NCBI GenBank assembly: GCA_040182905.1 | Contig: JARQWU010000166.1 | Coordinates: 1 to 23,373, forward strand | Direction of reading: 5' to 3' | Source of the DNA: Barthelona sp. PAP020 | Taxonomy: Eukaryota > Metamonada: BaSk clade | Length of the DNA: 23,373 bases | In this document: positions 16,607-23,373 of the stretch, in pieces | Numbering within the stretch: the first letter of the stretch is position 1 | How the letters are laid out: each line of letters starts with the position of its first letter | Program-made: the position numbers and the translations under genes | The notes under the pieces: generated by a model | Databases searched by the model: none | Told to the model about the DNA's origin: nothing | Seen by the model: the letters and a program-made list of their open reading frames with translations, nothing else

Positions 16607-18055
16607 ATGCAATACTTTGAGAAGGAAAAGGAAGAATTTTCATTGATTCCATGCGTAATATGTGGTGATTTAATTGAACCAAATCCTTCATTTATGTGCA
16701 AATTATGTTTGTCAAGAAAAACTGATATTACAGCTGATATCATCAAACTGTATGATATAGAGTTTTGTAAATCATGTGGTAGATATCATATACCACCTAG
16801 AGATTGGACTACTGCTCCAAATGAATCTCCTGAATTATTATCTATCTTGATTAAAAGAATTCGAGGATTAAAAGGTCTACAATTAGTAGATGCAGAATTT
16901 ATTTGGACTGAACCTCATTCAAGAAGATTGGAAGTTTTGATTAAAGTAAGAAAAGATGTTTATGGAACTGCAGTTTTAGAACAAACTTGTGCCATTGAAT
17001 ATGTTGTTACAAATTTACAATGTCCTGATTGTACAAGAGCTGAAACTGAACATACTTGGTCGTGTGTTGTTCAAGTTAGACAGCATGCCATTCATAAGCG
17101 TACTTTTTATTATTTAGAACAAATTATTTTGAGGAACGAATTAATTTTGGGTATGCTTACAAATATTCGTGAAGAAAAAGATGGTGTTGATTTTTTCTTT
17201 GCTAATAAATCACAAGGAAGAAAGTTTATTGAATTTTTAAAGAAGTTTGTTCCATTAAGACACCAAATGAGTGGAAAATTGATATCACAAGATGATAAAA
17301 GTAACACTTGCACTTATAAATTTAGTTATAGTGTTGAAATACTACCTTTATGTAGAGACGATTTAATTTGGATTCCTCATCATTTAAGAAAAGCAACAGA
17401 CAATATTACAAATCCTGTTTTAGTTCACAGAGTATCCAACGTTTTACATTTGGTTTGTCCTACAACAATGGAAACCGCAATGTTGAATGCGAAACAATAT
17501 TTTTCCAATCCAATGAGACCATTGATGACTCATGAAAAGATTAATTTAACAAAATTCTTTGTTGTTGATATTGAAGACAATGATGATGAAGATGAATTAC
17601 CCAAAGGATCCAGAAAATTCTGGGGTTTAAGACATGTTACCGTCATTCCAGAAACTGAATTGGATGAAGGCACTTCTTATGTTGTTGCTACTCACATTGG
17701 AAAATCTTTAGAATGCGGAGATACGGTTTGGGGATATTTCATCAAAGATTTAGATTTGTTAGAATCAATGAATAGTACCAGAGACAGAAATTTTGATCGT
17801 GATGAATTACCTGATGTTGTATTAATCAGAAAAGAAACTGATGTTCGAAAGAATGTATTGAGAGAAGTTACCATTGAAGATCATCCTTTACAATTTATTA
17901 TGGCCAGACAAGCTAAGAGAGTTGAAATTGAGGAATTGGAAGATCAAATTGCAGACGCTCTTAAATTACAAGAAAGAGAACAACAGAAAGAAGAGGATTT
18001 GAAAAGAAACAATACAGAAATAGAATCAAAAGAAGAAGAAATCGAGGAAAATTGA
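16607..18055 (+). CDS. NMD3: 60S ribosomal export protein NMD3
   Basis: The 482-residue product matches NMD3, the adaptor that loads the pre-60S ribosomal subunit onto the exportin CRM1. The N-terminal zinc-binding CxxC pairs are at C16/C19, C31/C34, C54/C57 and C139/C142, with the family sequences CKSCGRYHIPPRDW and the later WSCVVQVRQH. The middle contains the eIF5A-like and ribosome-binding region. The C-terminal tail is acidic and helical; a leucine-rich stretch IEELEDQIADALKL fits a nuclear export signal. Human NMD3 is 503 residues, so the protein is complete. ATG at 16607 is used; the frame reaches a TTG two codons earlier. The stop is followed by a run of 20 A at 18063-18082. Confidence 0.95.
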   Translation: MQYFEKEKEEFSLIPCVICGDLIEPNPSFMCKLCLSRKTDITADIIKLYDIEFCKSCGRYHIPPRDWTTAPNESPELLSILIKRIRGLKGLQLVDAEFIWTEPHSRRLEVLIKVRKDVYGTAVLEQTCAIEYVVTNLQCPDCTRAETEHTWSCVVQVRQHAIHKRTFYYLEQIILRNELILGMLTNIREEKDGVDFFFANKSQGRKFIEFLKKFVPLRHQMSGKLISQDDKSNTCTYKFSYSVEILPLCRDDLIWIPHHLRKATDNITNPVLVHRVSNVLHLVCPTTMETAMLNAKQYFSNPMRPLMTHEKINLTKFFVVDIEDNDDEDELPKGSRKFWGLRHVTVIPETELDEGTSYVVATHIGKSLECGDTVWGYFIKDLDLLESMNSTRDRNFDRDELPDVVLIRKETDVRKNVLREVTIEDHPLQFIMARQAKRVEIEELEDQIADALKLQEREQQKEEDLKRNNTEIESKEEEIEEN

Positions 18056-18062
18056 ATTCTTG

Positions 18063-18082
18063 AAAAAAAAAAAAAAAAAAAA
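18063..18082. repeat. A20 homopolymer
   Basis: Run of 20 A starting 8 nt after the NMD3 stop codon. It should lie in the 3' UTR. Such runs recur in this window (T18 at 125-142, T16 at 13294-13309), always outside coding regions. Confidence 0.8.
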
Positions 18083-18138
18083 CCTTTTTTATGAATTCTC
18101 GTAAATTAATTTAGTCTTTTTTTTAATGAAACGTGAAG

Positions 18139-18144
18139 AATAAA
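18139..18144 (+). terminator. Poly(A) signal for NMD3 gene
   Basis: AATAAA 84 nt past the NMD3 stop, a distance matching the LRRC40 and DXO genes. Confidence 0.45.
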
Positions 18145-18280
18145 TTTTTGATGACAATATAACAAAGAAATTTCATAATTTTTTAGGGAATAACTCAAAT
18201 TTCTTTCTTTCCCCAAACTCAACTCCTTACCAACATTTTACAATTTTTCTGGTAATGCCTTAAAAGACAATTATAAATAG

Positions 18281-18286
18281 TTTATT
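18281..18286 (-). terminator. Poly(A) signal for DUF21-CBS gene
   Basis: AATAAA on the minus strand, 63 nt past the stop at 18349. A second copy (18340-18345) lies almost at the stop codon. Confidence 0.35.
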
Positions 18287-18348
18287 TCTTTGGTTTTCTG
18301 AAATAAAAAACAAACCAAAAAAGGCAAAAAAATCAAAAATTTATTAAA

Positions 18349-19631
18349 TTATTGATCTTTCTTGTCATCAACATCAAGGACAATATCATCAGTAGAAACA
18401 CTGTCCATATCAGAAACTTTAGGTAACAAATTCATGTCAGAACTAGACTTAGCAGAATCAAGAGTATCAACACTTTGTTCGGAAACTTGAATTTCAGTCA
18501 AAACATTTGAGACTTGTTTTTTGTGAAAATCAGCAGGATCTAAAGACATAGATTCCATGATTTCTTGAGGAGCTTTTTCTCTTGACATCTTATTTAAATC
18601 GACAATAGTATCAAATTCATCTACAATTTCAACACCAAACACCTTTTCAATAACATCCTCTAAAGTGATAACACCAGCAGTACAATCATACTCATCTAAA
18701 ACAACAAAAATTTGTCTGGTCTTTCCGGTCTGATTCTTCAAAAATTTGATAAAAACACTAAATAAGTCTTCATCTTCTTTAACAGAAGACAAAGGTTGAC
18801 ACATCTCTCTCAATGTGACATTCAATTCACCACTTCTCAATTTTTGGAAAATATCATTTCTATGAACCCAACCAATAATCAAATCTCTGTCATTATTTTC
18901 AATAACAGGAATACGAGAGAAAATTAAATGTTTTTCAGAATGGTCTTGATAATATCTAATATCACGATCAGCAGGTTGAGTAAAAATAACAGACCTGGGA
19001 GTCATTTCATTTGAAACCTTAAGTTCTTTAAGGGATAATAAAGATTTAATAACTTGAGATTCCATAGCGTTGATTGCACCAGCTTCTTCAGCCAAATCAG
19101 CAACAGTGGTAACTTCATCTCTTGAAACAGTACCTGCATGTGCAGTAGCACCTAATAGTTTTCCAACCATTTCACATATCCAAACCAAAGGAAAAGTAAT
19201 AACAGTCATGATACGAATAGTAATTTGAGCAAATCCAATTAAACTCTTACAATTGGAGGCTCCAACAGTTTTAGGTATAATTTCAGAAAAAACCAACATA
19301 AGCAAAGTTAAAATTGCGGAACTGAGGGTGACATATTCGTCACCAAAGTGGGCAGCAGTAGATGCACCAACACCAGACGCACCAATAGTATGGGCGATAG
19401 TATTCAAAGAAAGAATGGCGGCAAGAGGACTGAAAGTTAGCTAAAATTAACATATTTTTAATACCGATCAATACTGTCTTTTAATTGTCTCATCCTAATA
19501 CCATTAGCATCACCTTGCTCAGCAATGCCTACAACATAAGAATAAGGAACACTTAATAATGATGACTCAATTAACGAACAAAGAAAAGAGGTACCGATAC
19601 TTAATACTGCGTAAAATACAAGGTCAATCAT
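18349..19631 (-). CDS. DUF21-CBS (CNNM/CorC-type) membrane protein, two exons
   Basis: The spliced product is 415 residues: exon 1 at 19465-19631 (ATG at 19631, 55 codons plus two bases) and exon 2 at 18349-19429, joined through a split Arg codon 56. The DUF21 membrane domain has four segments near residues 3-25, 60-80, 90-112 and 125-150. Landmarks are IESSLLSVP in exon 1, PLAAILSLNTIAHT across the junction, and FSEIIPKT. A CBS pair follows (about 180-310), with SRIPV and GVITLEDVIEKVFG. The end has the EIVDEFD motif of bacterial hemolysin-type family members and then a polar tail of about 80 residues. Relatives in this superfamily (CNNM, CorC, MpfA) move or sense Mg2+. The sequence looks closer to bacterial members than to animal or yeast CNNM. 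It shares a 54-bp promoter region with the tail-anchored gene. Confidence 0.85.
19430..19464 (-). other. 35-nt spliceosomal intron in DUF21-CBS gene
   Basis: On the minus strand the intron starts GTATTA at 19464 and ends GCTAACTTTCAG at 19430. Removing it joins exon 1 and exon 2 in frame at the split codon CG|T and restores the conserved family stretch PLAAILSLNT preceded by Asp-Arg. Without splicing the frame is broken by stops. The CTAAC branch sequence is separated from the final AG by four bases, the same spacing as CTAACACACAG known in trichomonads. It is the only intron I can demonstrate in the window. Confidence 0.9.
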
Positions 19632-19685
19632 AAACTAGGTAAAAAGAAAAATACCTTGAAGTTCTGATCGAACAAAAAAAAGAAA
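19632..19685. promoter_or_regulatory. 54-bp bidirectional promoter region
   Basis: Only 54 bp separate the ATG of the DUF21-CBS gene (19631, minus) from the first in-frame ATG of the tail-anchored gene (19686, plus); the gap is 78 bp if the second ATG at 19710 is used. Promoters and 5' UTRs of both genes must fit here or overlap coding sequence. Confidence 0.6.
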
Positions 19686-20075
19686 ATGAGAAATCTATTT
19701 TTTTTCACCATGCAATCTCCCGACAATTCATCAAAATCTGTGGATAATGTTGTTGAAGACGAACATTTAGATGATGTTAAAGAAAATAAAGACAGTTTTA
19801 AAAGTCTTGCCAATTCCAAAATTCAGGATGATCGTAAAAATAGAATAGATGCTGTTGTTGATGCACTTTATGATGATGATGAAAATATAACTGATAAGGA
19901 ACGTAAACAGAGAGAAAAAGATAAATTGTTTTTAAGAAGAAAATTGGAATCAAGCGAATCCCATGTAAATTTCAGAGATTTTCGAATTATTTTTCAAGTT
20001 ATCATATTTACACTGATTGCATTTGCAATTTATAAATATGCTGTTCATTTGGGTTTTTTCAACTCAAAAAAATAA
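19686..20075 (+). CDS. Tail-anchored membrane protein, unrecognised
   Basis: I do not recognise the family. The frame starts with ATG at 19686 (129 residues), but a second ATG at 19710 (121 residues) gives a more natural N-terminus MQSPDN and follows a T-rich tract ending in CACC; the latter may be the true start. The N-terminal half is acidic and polar, with DDDEN and a Lys/Arg/Glu-rich helical part (KERKQREKDKLFLRRKLE). Near the C-terminus is one hydrophobic segment of about 20 residues (FRIIFQVIIFTLIAFAIYKYAV) followed by a short lumenal tail ending SKK. A single C-terminal membrane segment predicts post-translational insertion into the ER by the GET/SND route. It might be an ER or vesicle adaptor, but there is no specific evidence. 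Confidence 0.7.
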   Translation: MRNLFFFTMQSPDNSSKSVDNVVEDEHLDDVKENKDSFKSLANSKIQDDRKNRIDAVVDALYDDDENITDKERKQREKDKLFLRRKLESSESHVNFRDFRIIFQVIIFTLIAFAIYKYAVHLGFFNSKK

Positions 20076-20244
20076 GTTCTTTTTCCATATTTTCCTTCTT
20101 TAATGCATTTTTTGTCAAATAATATTCTGAATTAATGTTTTGTTTTTGTATAAAAATTTTAGCAGACATTCTTTTTTGTTGCTATTTTCGTTTTTCTTTT
20201 TGTTTTCATCAAAATTTTTGAATTCAACCACTCAATGTTGTATG

Positions 20245-20250
20245 AATAAA
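20245..20250 (+). terminator. Poly(A) signal for tail-anchored gene
   Basis: AATAAA followed by more A, 170 nt past the stop at 20075 and 64 nt before the BLOC1S2 start. It is the nearest clear match downstream of this gene. Confidence 0.35.
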
Positions 20251-20296
20251 AAAAAACAAGTTTGTCATCTCTTTTTGGTTTTATGAACAAAAAATC

Positions 20297-20309
20297 TTCA
20301 TTTTATTTT
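20297..20309 (+). promoter_or_regulatory. TTCATTTTATTTT initiator-like element (second copy)
   Basis: Identical to the 13-mer at 16152-16164, ending 4 nt before the BLOC1S2 ATG. If it is the transcription start, the 5' UTR would be only about 14 nt. Confidence 0.35.
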
Positions 20310-20313
20310 TATT

Positions 20314-20649
20314 ATGAGTGATGTCAGTCCATTATCCAAGGAAGTATTGGATGAATCTACGAAAGAAATGATTGACAGCCTAAGTGATTATATCAAACAT
20401 GAATTTTCAAGGTCTTCCAGAGGCTTTCATGTTCTCAAAGACATCAATAATCTTGTTATTGAAGATGTTCATAAGCTGAATGAATCCGCTGATAACACAA
20501 TTAAATCAGTTGAAAAGCTTTATTTGGAATTTGAAGAAATTAAACCCATTTTGGATAAAATTATGATTTTGAACTCTCAAGTTGATGAACTTTCAGATGC
20601 TCTTGATAATGTTAATAAGTATTTGACATATGTTAAATCTTTGTTTTGA
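20314..20649 (+). CDS. BLOC1S2: BLOC-1/BORC subunit 2 (BLOS2)
   Basis: The 111-residue product is a single long helical, coiled-coil protein. Its pattern follows BLOS2: a helix with MIDSLSDYIKHEFS, then FHVLKDINNL, then a helix with LYLEFEEIKPILDKI and a final helix with VDELSDALDNVNKYL. Human BLOS2 has the corresponding segments in the same order (for example LQPYLDQI and VAALEQA) but carries a longer N-terminal extension and C-terminal tail. BLOS2 is shared by BLOC-1 (cargo sorting to lysosome-related organelles) and BORC (lysosome positioning through Arl8). All of the core is present, so this is a compact but complete version. Another small coiled-coil subunit such as KXD1 is a weaker alternative. 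It converges on the YxxPhi membrane-protein gene. Confidence 0.75.
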   Translation: MSDVSPLSKEVLDESTKEMIDSLSDYIKHEFSRSSRGFHVLKDINNLVIEDVHKLNESADNTIKSVEKLYLEFEEIKPILDKIMILNSQVDELSDALDNVNKYLTYVKSLF

Positions 20650-20786
20650 ATTTTACGAATTTTCTGTGTTGTTCCTTTTAAGTTCATCAAATTTCTTAAA
20701 TTGATTGAATTTAATACATAATAGAGGATTTTGTACAACTTTCTTTTGTTTATGTAAATATTTTGAAGTTCCCTTTTTTGATTGTT

Positions 20787-20792
20787 AATAAA
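20787..20792 (+). terminator. Poly(A) signal for BLOC1S2 gene
   Basis: AATAAA 137 nt past the BLOC1S2 stop and 30 nt before the stop of the convergent gene, whose own AATAAA (minus, 20816-20821) directly follows its stop. The two 3' ends probably overlap. Confidence 0.4.
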
Positions 20793-20821
20793 AAAAGTTT
20801 CAAATGAACGCAACCTTTATT

Positions 20822-21772
20822 CTAAACTAAAACATAATCACTATTTACCAATTTGAGTGATTGTTTGGAAATGTTAAAACGAAGAACAGAATGTGACTTT
20901 ATCCCAACAAAAATTGAAACCACCAGTAAAACAAGGATAATCAGTCCAATCAAAAGAAAATTATGTTGATGAGAAAATCTAGAAATGTTTGTTTCTTGAA
21001 AAACAGTGATTTCATTGATAATATTGTTATTATCAGCAGTGTTAGTCTTGAATAAAACCAATGATTCATCAATATTCACAGTTTTAGTCGTATTACCCTC
21101 AATTTGAAATTTGTGAATCAATTCATTATCATTAGGAGTTTCGTAGGTCATTATTTCACCAAAATCAAATGAAAATTTTATTTCACAAGACTTGTCTCCA
21201 TCTAACTCAACAAATAATCTGTAATATTTTTTTATTTCGCTCGTTTTTCCAATTCTATAAAGTAAATTTCCTTTTGTATGTTTGTAAAAAACTGTTTTAA
21301 AAGTGCTATCAATGGATAATGTTTCACATTCTTGAATATTATATTCAAAATATTGTTCAAAACAATCAGATACATCTGACGTTATTGTAATATCCGAATC
21401 TTCAAACACCTCAAAATGCTCATCAATGAAATTTTGTTCAGAAATCTTCATTATTTTATCAAAATTTTGTGATGGTATCTGTGTTAATGAAGGTAATTTG
21501 TTGACTAAATAAATGGTTGTGTTTTGATTTGTTGAAACAGTCCAAATGTTTCCATCAAATTTTGGTAAATGAATAATTTCTTCACCAAAAACAAATAAAT
21601 TAATGGATTTAACAGTATTTAAAGATTTGATGTGAATTGTCATCGAACCTAAAAACATAATAAAAAGTAAAAGACTAAAATAACCCCAACATCCTGTATT
21701 TGTGATAAAATTTAATAGTTTTCCTCCTAAACTTTTTTTAGACATTTCTTTTTTAATCTCTATAACTGGCAT
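20822..21772 (-). CDS. Two-TM protein with lumenal domain and C-terminal YVLV signal
   Basis: I do not recognise the family. The 316-residue product starts at ATG 21772; a longer frame to 21907 would need TTG and would overlap the SF1 gene. The N-terminus (about 25 residues) is Lys-rich and cytosolic. A first membrane segment follows (about 28-48, with FSLLLFIMFLG). The central roughly 210 residues are polar and beta-rich, with Asn-X-Thr/Ser sites (two NTT, one NIS) and three or more Cys, consistent with a lumenal or extracellular domain. A second membrane segment (LLIGLIILVLLVVSIFVGI) precedes a tail of about 30 residues ending in NSDYVLV. The final YVLV fits the YxxPhi endosomal/lysosomal sorting motif read by adaptor complexes. 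The topology would place both ends in the cytosol. A lysosomal or endosomal membrane protein is plausible; this is inference. Confidence 0.75.
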   Translation of the reverse strand: MPVIEIKKEMSKKSLGGKLLNFITNTGCWGYFSLLLFIMFLGSMTIHIKSLNTVKSINLFVFGEEIIHLPKFDGNIWTVSTNQNTTIYLVNKLPSLTQIPSQNFDKIMKISEQNFIDEHFEVFEDSDITITSDVSDCFEQYFEYNIQECETLSIDSTFKTVFYKHTKGNLLYRIGKTSEIKKYYRLFVELDGDKSCEIKFSFDFGEIMTYETPNDNELIHKFQIEGNTTKTVNIDESLVLFKTNTADNNNIINEITVFQETNISRFSHQHNFLLIGLIILVLLVVSIFVGIKSHSVLRFNISKQSLKLVNSDYVLV

Positions 21773-21826
21773 ATTCGAAGGAGTATCTTTTTGAGAAAAA
21801 AAAATTTCTACTTCATTCAACCTTTT
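21773..21826. promoter_or_regulatory. 54-bp bidirectional promoter with TTCATTCAA element
   Basis: Only 54 bp lie between the ATG of the two-TM gene (21772, minus) and the SF1 ATG (21827, plus). It includes TTCATTCAA at 21812-21820, 6 nt before the SF1 ATG, related to the initiator-like elements elsewhere. No other motif stands out. Confidence 0.5.
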
Positions 21827-22951
21827 ATGAATTCGGAAGAGATTTACTTCACAAAAAGAGATGAAGAGGAAGCTAAAATTGATATTGCAACAAGGCAAAT
21901 TATTCAAAGTTTTTTAACCCATGAAATAATTAAAGATTTACATGAAAAGATTAATACTAGAGAATTTGATGGTGATGAAGTATTAAATGATTCAATAACC
22001 GATAATTTAAATGATTATATTGAACAAAGAGCAAATACATACGATTTAAAAATGAAACAAGCAGTGAAGAAATTGACATTTCGTAAAAATCGGTTAATTG
22101 AATGTATGCATACATATAATTCGATGTTTGAACCTCCTGTAGATTATCATCCACATTCCAACAAGATACAGGCTGTGATTCCAATTCCAGTTGATAAATA
22201 TCCTGGTTATAACTTTACAGGCCAAATTTTAGGTCCACGTGGAAGTAGCGTTGCTGTATTACAAAACAAAACAGGCGCAACTATTAGTGTTCGAGATGAG
22301 AACGAAAGAGTGCACACAAAACATGTTTATATTGAAACTGATACTGATCAAAAATTGGAATTGATTGCTGATTATATTAGAGAAGTGTTAAAACCTTTGC
22401 CAGATGAAGAAAATATTCGTAAACAAGAACAATTGAGAAAATTAGCTGAATATAATGGATATGATGATCCCACTGCGGAAAAATGTGTTATTTGTGATTC
22501 ATTTGAACATAAAACTTGGAATTGTCCAATGTTTAGCATGAATGATGTGCCTTGGAAACTGAAAATCAAAACATCGAAGTATTCTTTTTGTTGGAAATGT
22601 GGTCAACAAGGACATGATTTTAAAACTTGCCCAAATAGTGCCAAATATGATGTTGTTGATAATTTTTTCAAGTGTATTGGGGGAAACAACTTGTATTCAA
22701 CTGAAATGAGCGATTTTTTCAGATCTCTCAATGAAAATAATATTTTGACAGCTAATTTCAGGCAAAGTGAAGAATCTCTCCAAAGTAAACAAAAAGAAGA
22801 GGAGGAAATTGTAAATCAAAAGATGGAAATGCCAAAAGAAGCAGATTTATCTTTGCATCTATCCATGTATGCTGCTGAAATATCGACAATAATTGCAGAA
22901 AAGATGAACTTAACTGAAGAAGATATACCTGGTTCAGAAATTACATTTTGA
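21827..22951 (+). CDS. SF1: Branchpoint-binding protein SF1/BBP
   Basis: The 374-residue product has the SF1/BBP layout. A helical N-terminal region (about 20-100) corresponds to the SF1 helix-hairpin. A KH domain follows (about 113-193), with IPVDKYPGYNFTGQILGPRG; the GPRG loop is at 136-139. The QUA2 helix is at about 195-215. Two CCHC zinc knuckles follow: CVICDSFEHKTWNC (220-233) and CWKCGQQGHDFKTC (255-268). In other eukaryotes this protein recognises the intron branch site (UACUAAC-like) and bridges to U2AF. The window's own intron carries CTAAC, in agreement. The usual proline-rich tail is missing; the C-terminus is short and acidic. An N-terminal ULM motif is not evident. ATG at 21827 is the first in frame; the frame opens at a TTG 12 codons earlier. 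Confidence 0.92.
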   Translation: MNSEEIYFTKRDEEEAKIDIATRQIIQSFLTHEIIKDLHEKINTREFDGDEVLNDSITDNLNDYIEQRANTYDLKMKQAVKKLTFRKNRLIECMHTYNSMFEPPVDYHPHSNKIQAVIPIPVDKYPGYNFTGQILGPRGSSVAVLQNKTGATISVRDENERVHTKHVYIETDTDQKLELIADYIREVLKPLPDEENIRKQEQLRKLAEYNGYDDPTAEKCVICDSFEHKTWNCPMFSMNDVPWKLKIKTSKYSFCWKCGQQGHDFKTCPNSAKYDVVDNFFKCIGGNNLYSTEMSDFFRSLNENNILTANFRQSEESLQSKQKEEEEIVNQKMEMPKEADLSLHLSMYAAEISTIIAEKMNLTEEDIPGSEITF

Positions 22952-23262
22952 ATAATCATAAAAAACTAGTCTTTTATTTTAATATTTAATTGAAATTTTT
23001 GTTTGGTTAAAGATAAAACTGTTTATTCAATGAATTGTTGTTCTCCAAAATATTTATCACCAAAGAATTCCTGAATATCCACTTTTTTTAATAAAGAATT
23101 ATCCCAGACCACTTTACTTTCATAATATCAATGTAAATTGTCCTCAAAAAGGGTATGCGGGAAAAATAAAAATAAAATTTTCGGGTGCAGGAAAAATTTT
23201 CCTTCCCATTTTTGGCAAGTTGGAAAAATTTTTTTTTGTAAAAAACATAACCACTTTTTAAT
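22952..23262. promoter_or_regulatory. Intergenic region with promoter of the right-edge gene
   Basis: This 311-bp gap holds AATAAA at 23090-23095 (139 nt past the SF1 stop) and, nearer the next gene, a palindrome GGAAAAATTTTCC at 23190-23202. The region from 23150 on has an unusual mix of G-runs (GCGGG, TCGGG) in AT-rich DNA. A CCACTTTTTAAT stretch ends just before the ATG at 23263 and may be the initiator. No gene is seen. Confidence 0.45.
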
Positions 23263-23373
23263 ATGCCCGCTAAAAAGAGAATTAGAACACCCGCTAAGTC
23301 TGGTCCCATTGGTAAGATGGCCAAGACTGCCGCCGCTCCCGCTGCCAAGTCAACTGATGCAAAGAAGAGAAAA
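23263..23373 (+). CDS. Basic Lys/Ala-rich protein, N-terminal 37 codons only
   Basis: The gene runs off the right edge. Its first 37 residues are MPAKKRIRTP followed by a Lys/Ala/Pro-rich stretch ending AKKRK. Codons are strikingly GC-rich for this genome: GCC, GCT, CCC, AAG and GGT dominate, with four CCC and four GCC codons in 37. That is the signature of a very highly expressed gene. A histone tail (H2B type would fit the KKRK end) or a ribosomal protein N-terminus are the likely options; the visible part cannot decide. There is no signal peptide. The ATG is the first of the frame and is preceded by TTTTTAAT. Confidence 0.7.
   Translation, partial: MPAKKRIRTPAKSGPIGKMAKTAAAPAAKSTDAKKRK

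Noticed and set aside
19632-19665. Second tiny intron between a GTATTTTT and CTAG before the DUF21-CBS ATG
   Set aside because: It would be only 20 nt, has no CTAAC branch site and is not needed to complete the protein.
21773-21907. N-terminal extension of the two-TM protein to 21907
   Set aside because: It requires a TTG start, overlaps the SF1 coding region and adds no plausible signal; ATG 21772 is preferred.
23088-23348. 86-residue Ala-rich minus-strand reading frame
   Set aside because: It is antisense to the right-edge basic gene and its promoter; the Ala/Leu/Gly composition is the complement of GCC/CCC/AAG codons.
1-23373. A dedicated multi-gene system of endolysosomal genes
   Set aside because: SLC38A9-like, VPS9, BLOC1S2 and YxxPhi genes are scattered on both strands among unrelated genes with separate promoters; co-location alone does not support a unit.

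Overview
The window is AT-rich nuclear DNA of a unicellular eukaryote. It carries about sixteen closely packed protein genes on both strands. The products are typical eukaryotic housekeeping proteins: 60S export, RNA polymerase I, splicing, 5'-end decapping, tubulin deglutamylation and endolysosomal transport. TAA, TGA and TAG all end genes, so the code looks standard. Only one gene needs an intron to be complete. That intron is 35 nt and its CTAAC branch site sits four bases from the terminal AG, a layout resembling introns known from parabasalids and other metamonads. Short T-rich TTCATTTT elements lie just upstream of several ATGs, which also recalls parabasalid initiators. A metamonad or other excavate-like protist is therefore a reasonable but weak guess. 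A CCP5-type carboxypeptidase suggests glutamylated tubulin, probably a flagellum.

Layout. Positions 1-367 hold no gene. 368-5098 (-) is a giant unrecognised protein with a beta-rich N-terminal half-domain and a long helical part punctuated by Trp-aromatic motifs. 5561-7417 (+) is a VPS9-domain protein. 7512-8660 (-) is the Pol I subunit A49. 8942-10654 (+) is an LRRC40 orthologue. 10815-12023 (-) is an SLC38A9-like transporter lacking the long cytosolic N-terminus. 12271-13194 (+) is a DXO/Rai1 decapping nuclease. 13577-15577 (+) is a CCP5-like carboxypeptidase. 15662-16114 (+) is a small LRR protein and 16174-16449 (+) a small amphipathic-helix protein. 16607-18055 (+) is NMD3. 18349-19631 (-) is a bacterial-type DUF21-CBS membrane protein split by the intron. 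19686-20075 (+) is a tail-anchored protein. 20314-20649 (+) is BLOC1S2. 20822-21772 (-) is a two-TM protein with a C-terminal YxxPhi signal. 21827-22951 (+) is the branchpoint-binding protein SF1. 23263 to the edge (+) is the start of a basic protein with GC-rich codons.

Intergenic DNA is short. Two divergent pairs have only 54 bp between start codons, and convergent pairs have close or overlapping poly(A) signals. Several genes (SLC38A9, BLOC1S2, VPS9, the YxxPhi protein) point to the endolysosomal system, but nothing shows they form one unit, since neighbours on both strands are functionally mixed. I see no virus, transposon, CRISPR array, tRNA or rRNA. The strongest unusual signals are the intron-bearing bacterial-type DUF21-CBS gene, the giant Trp-motif protein, the tail-less SLC38A9 and a pair of mutually exclusive hairpins before the CCP5 gene.
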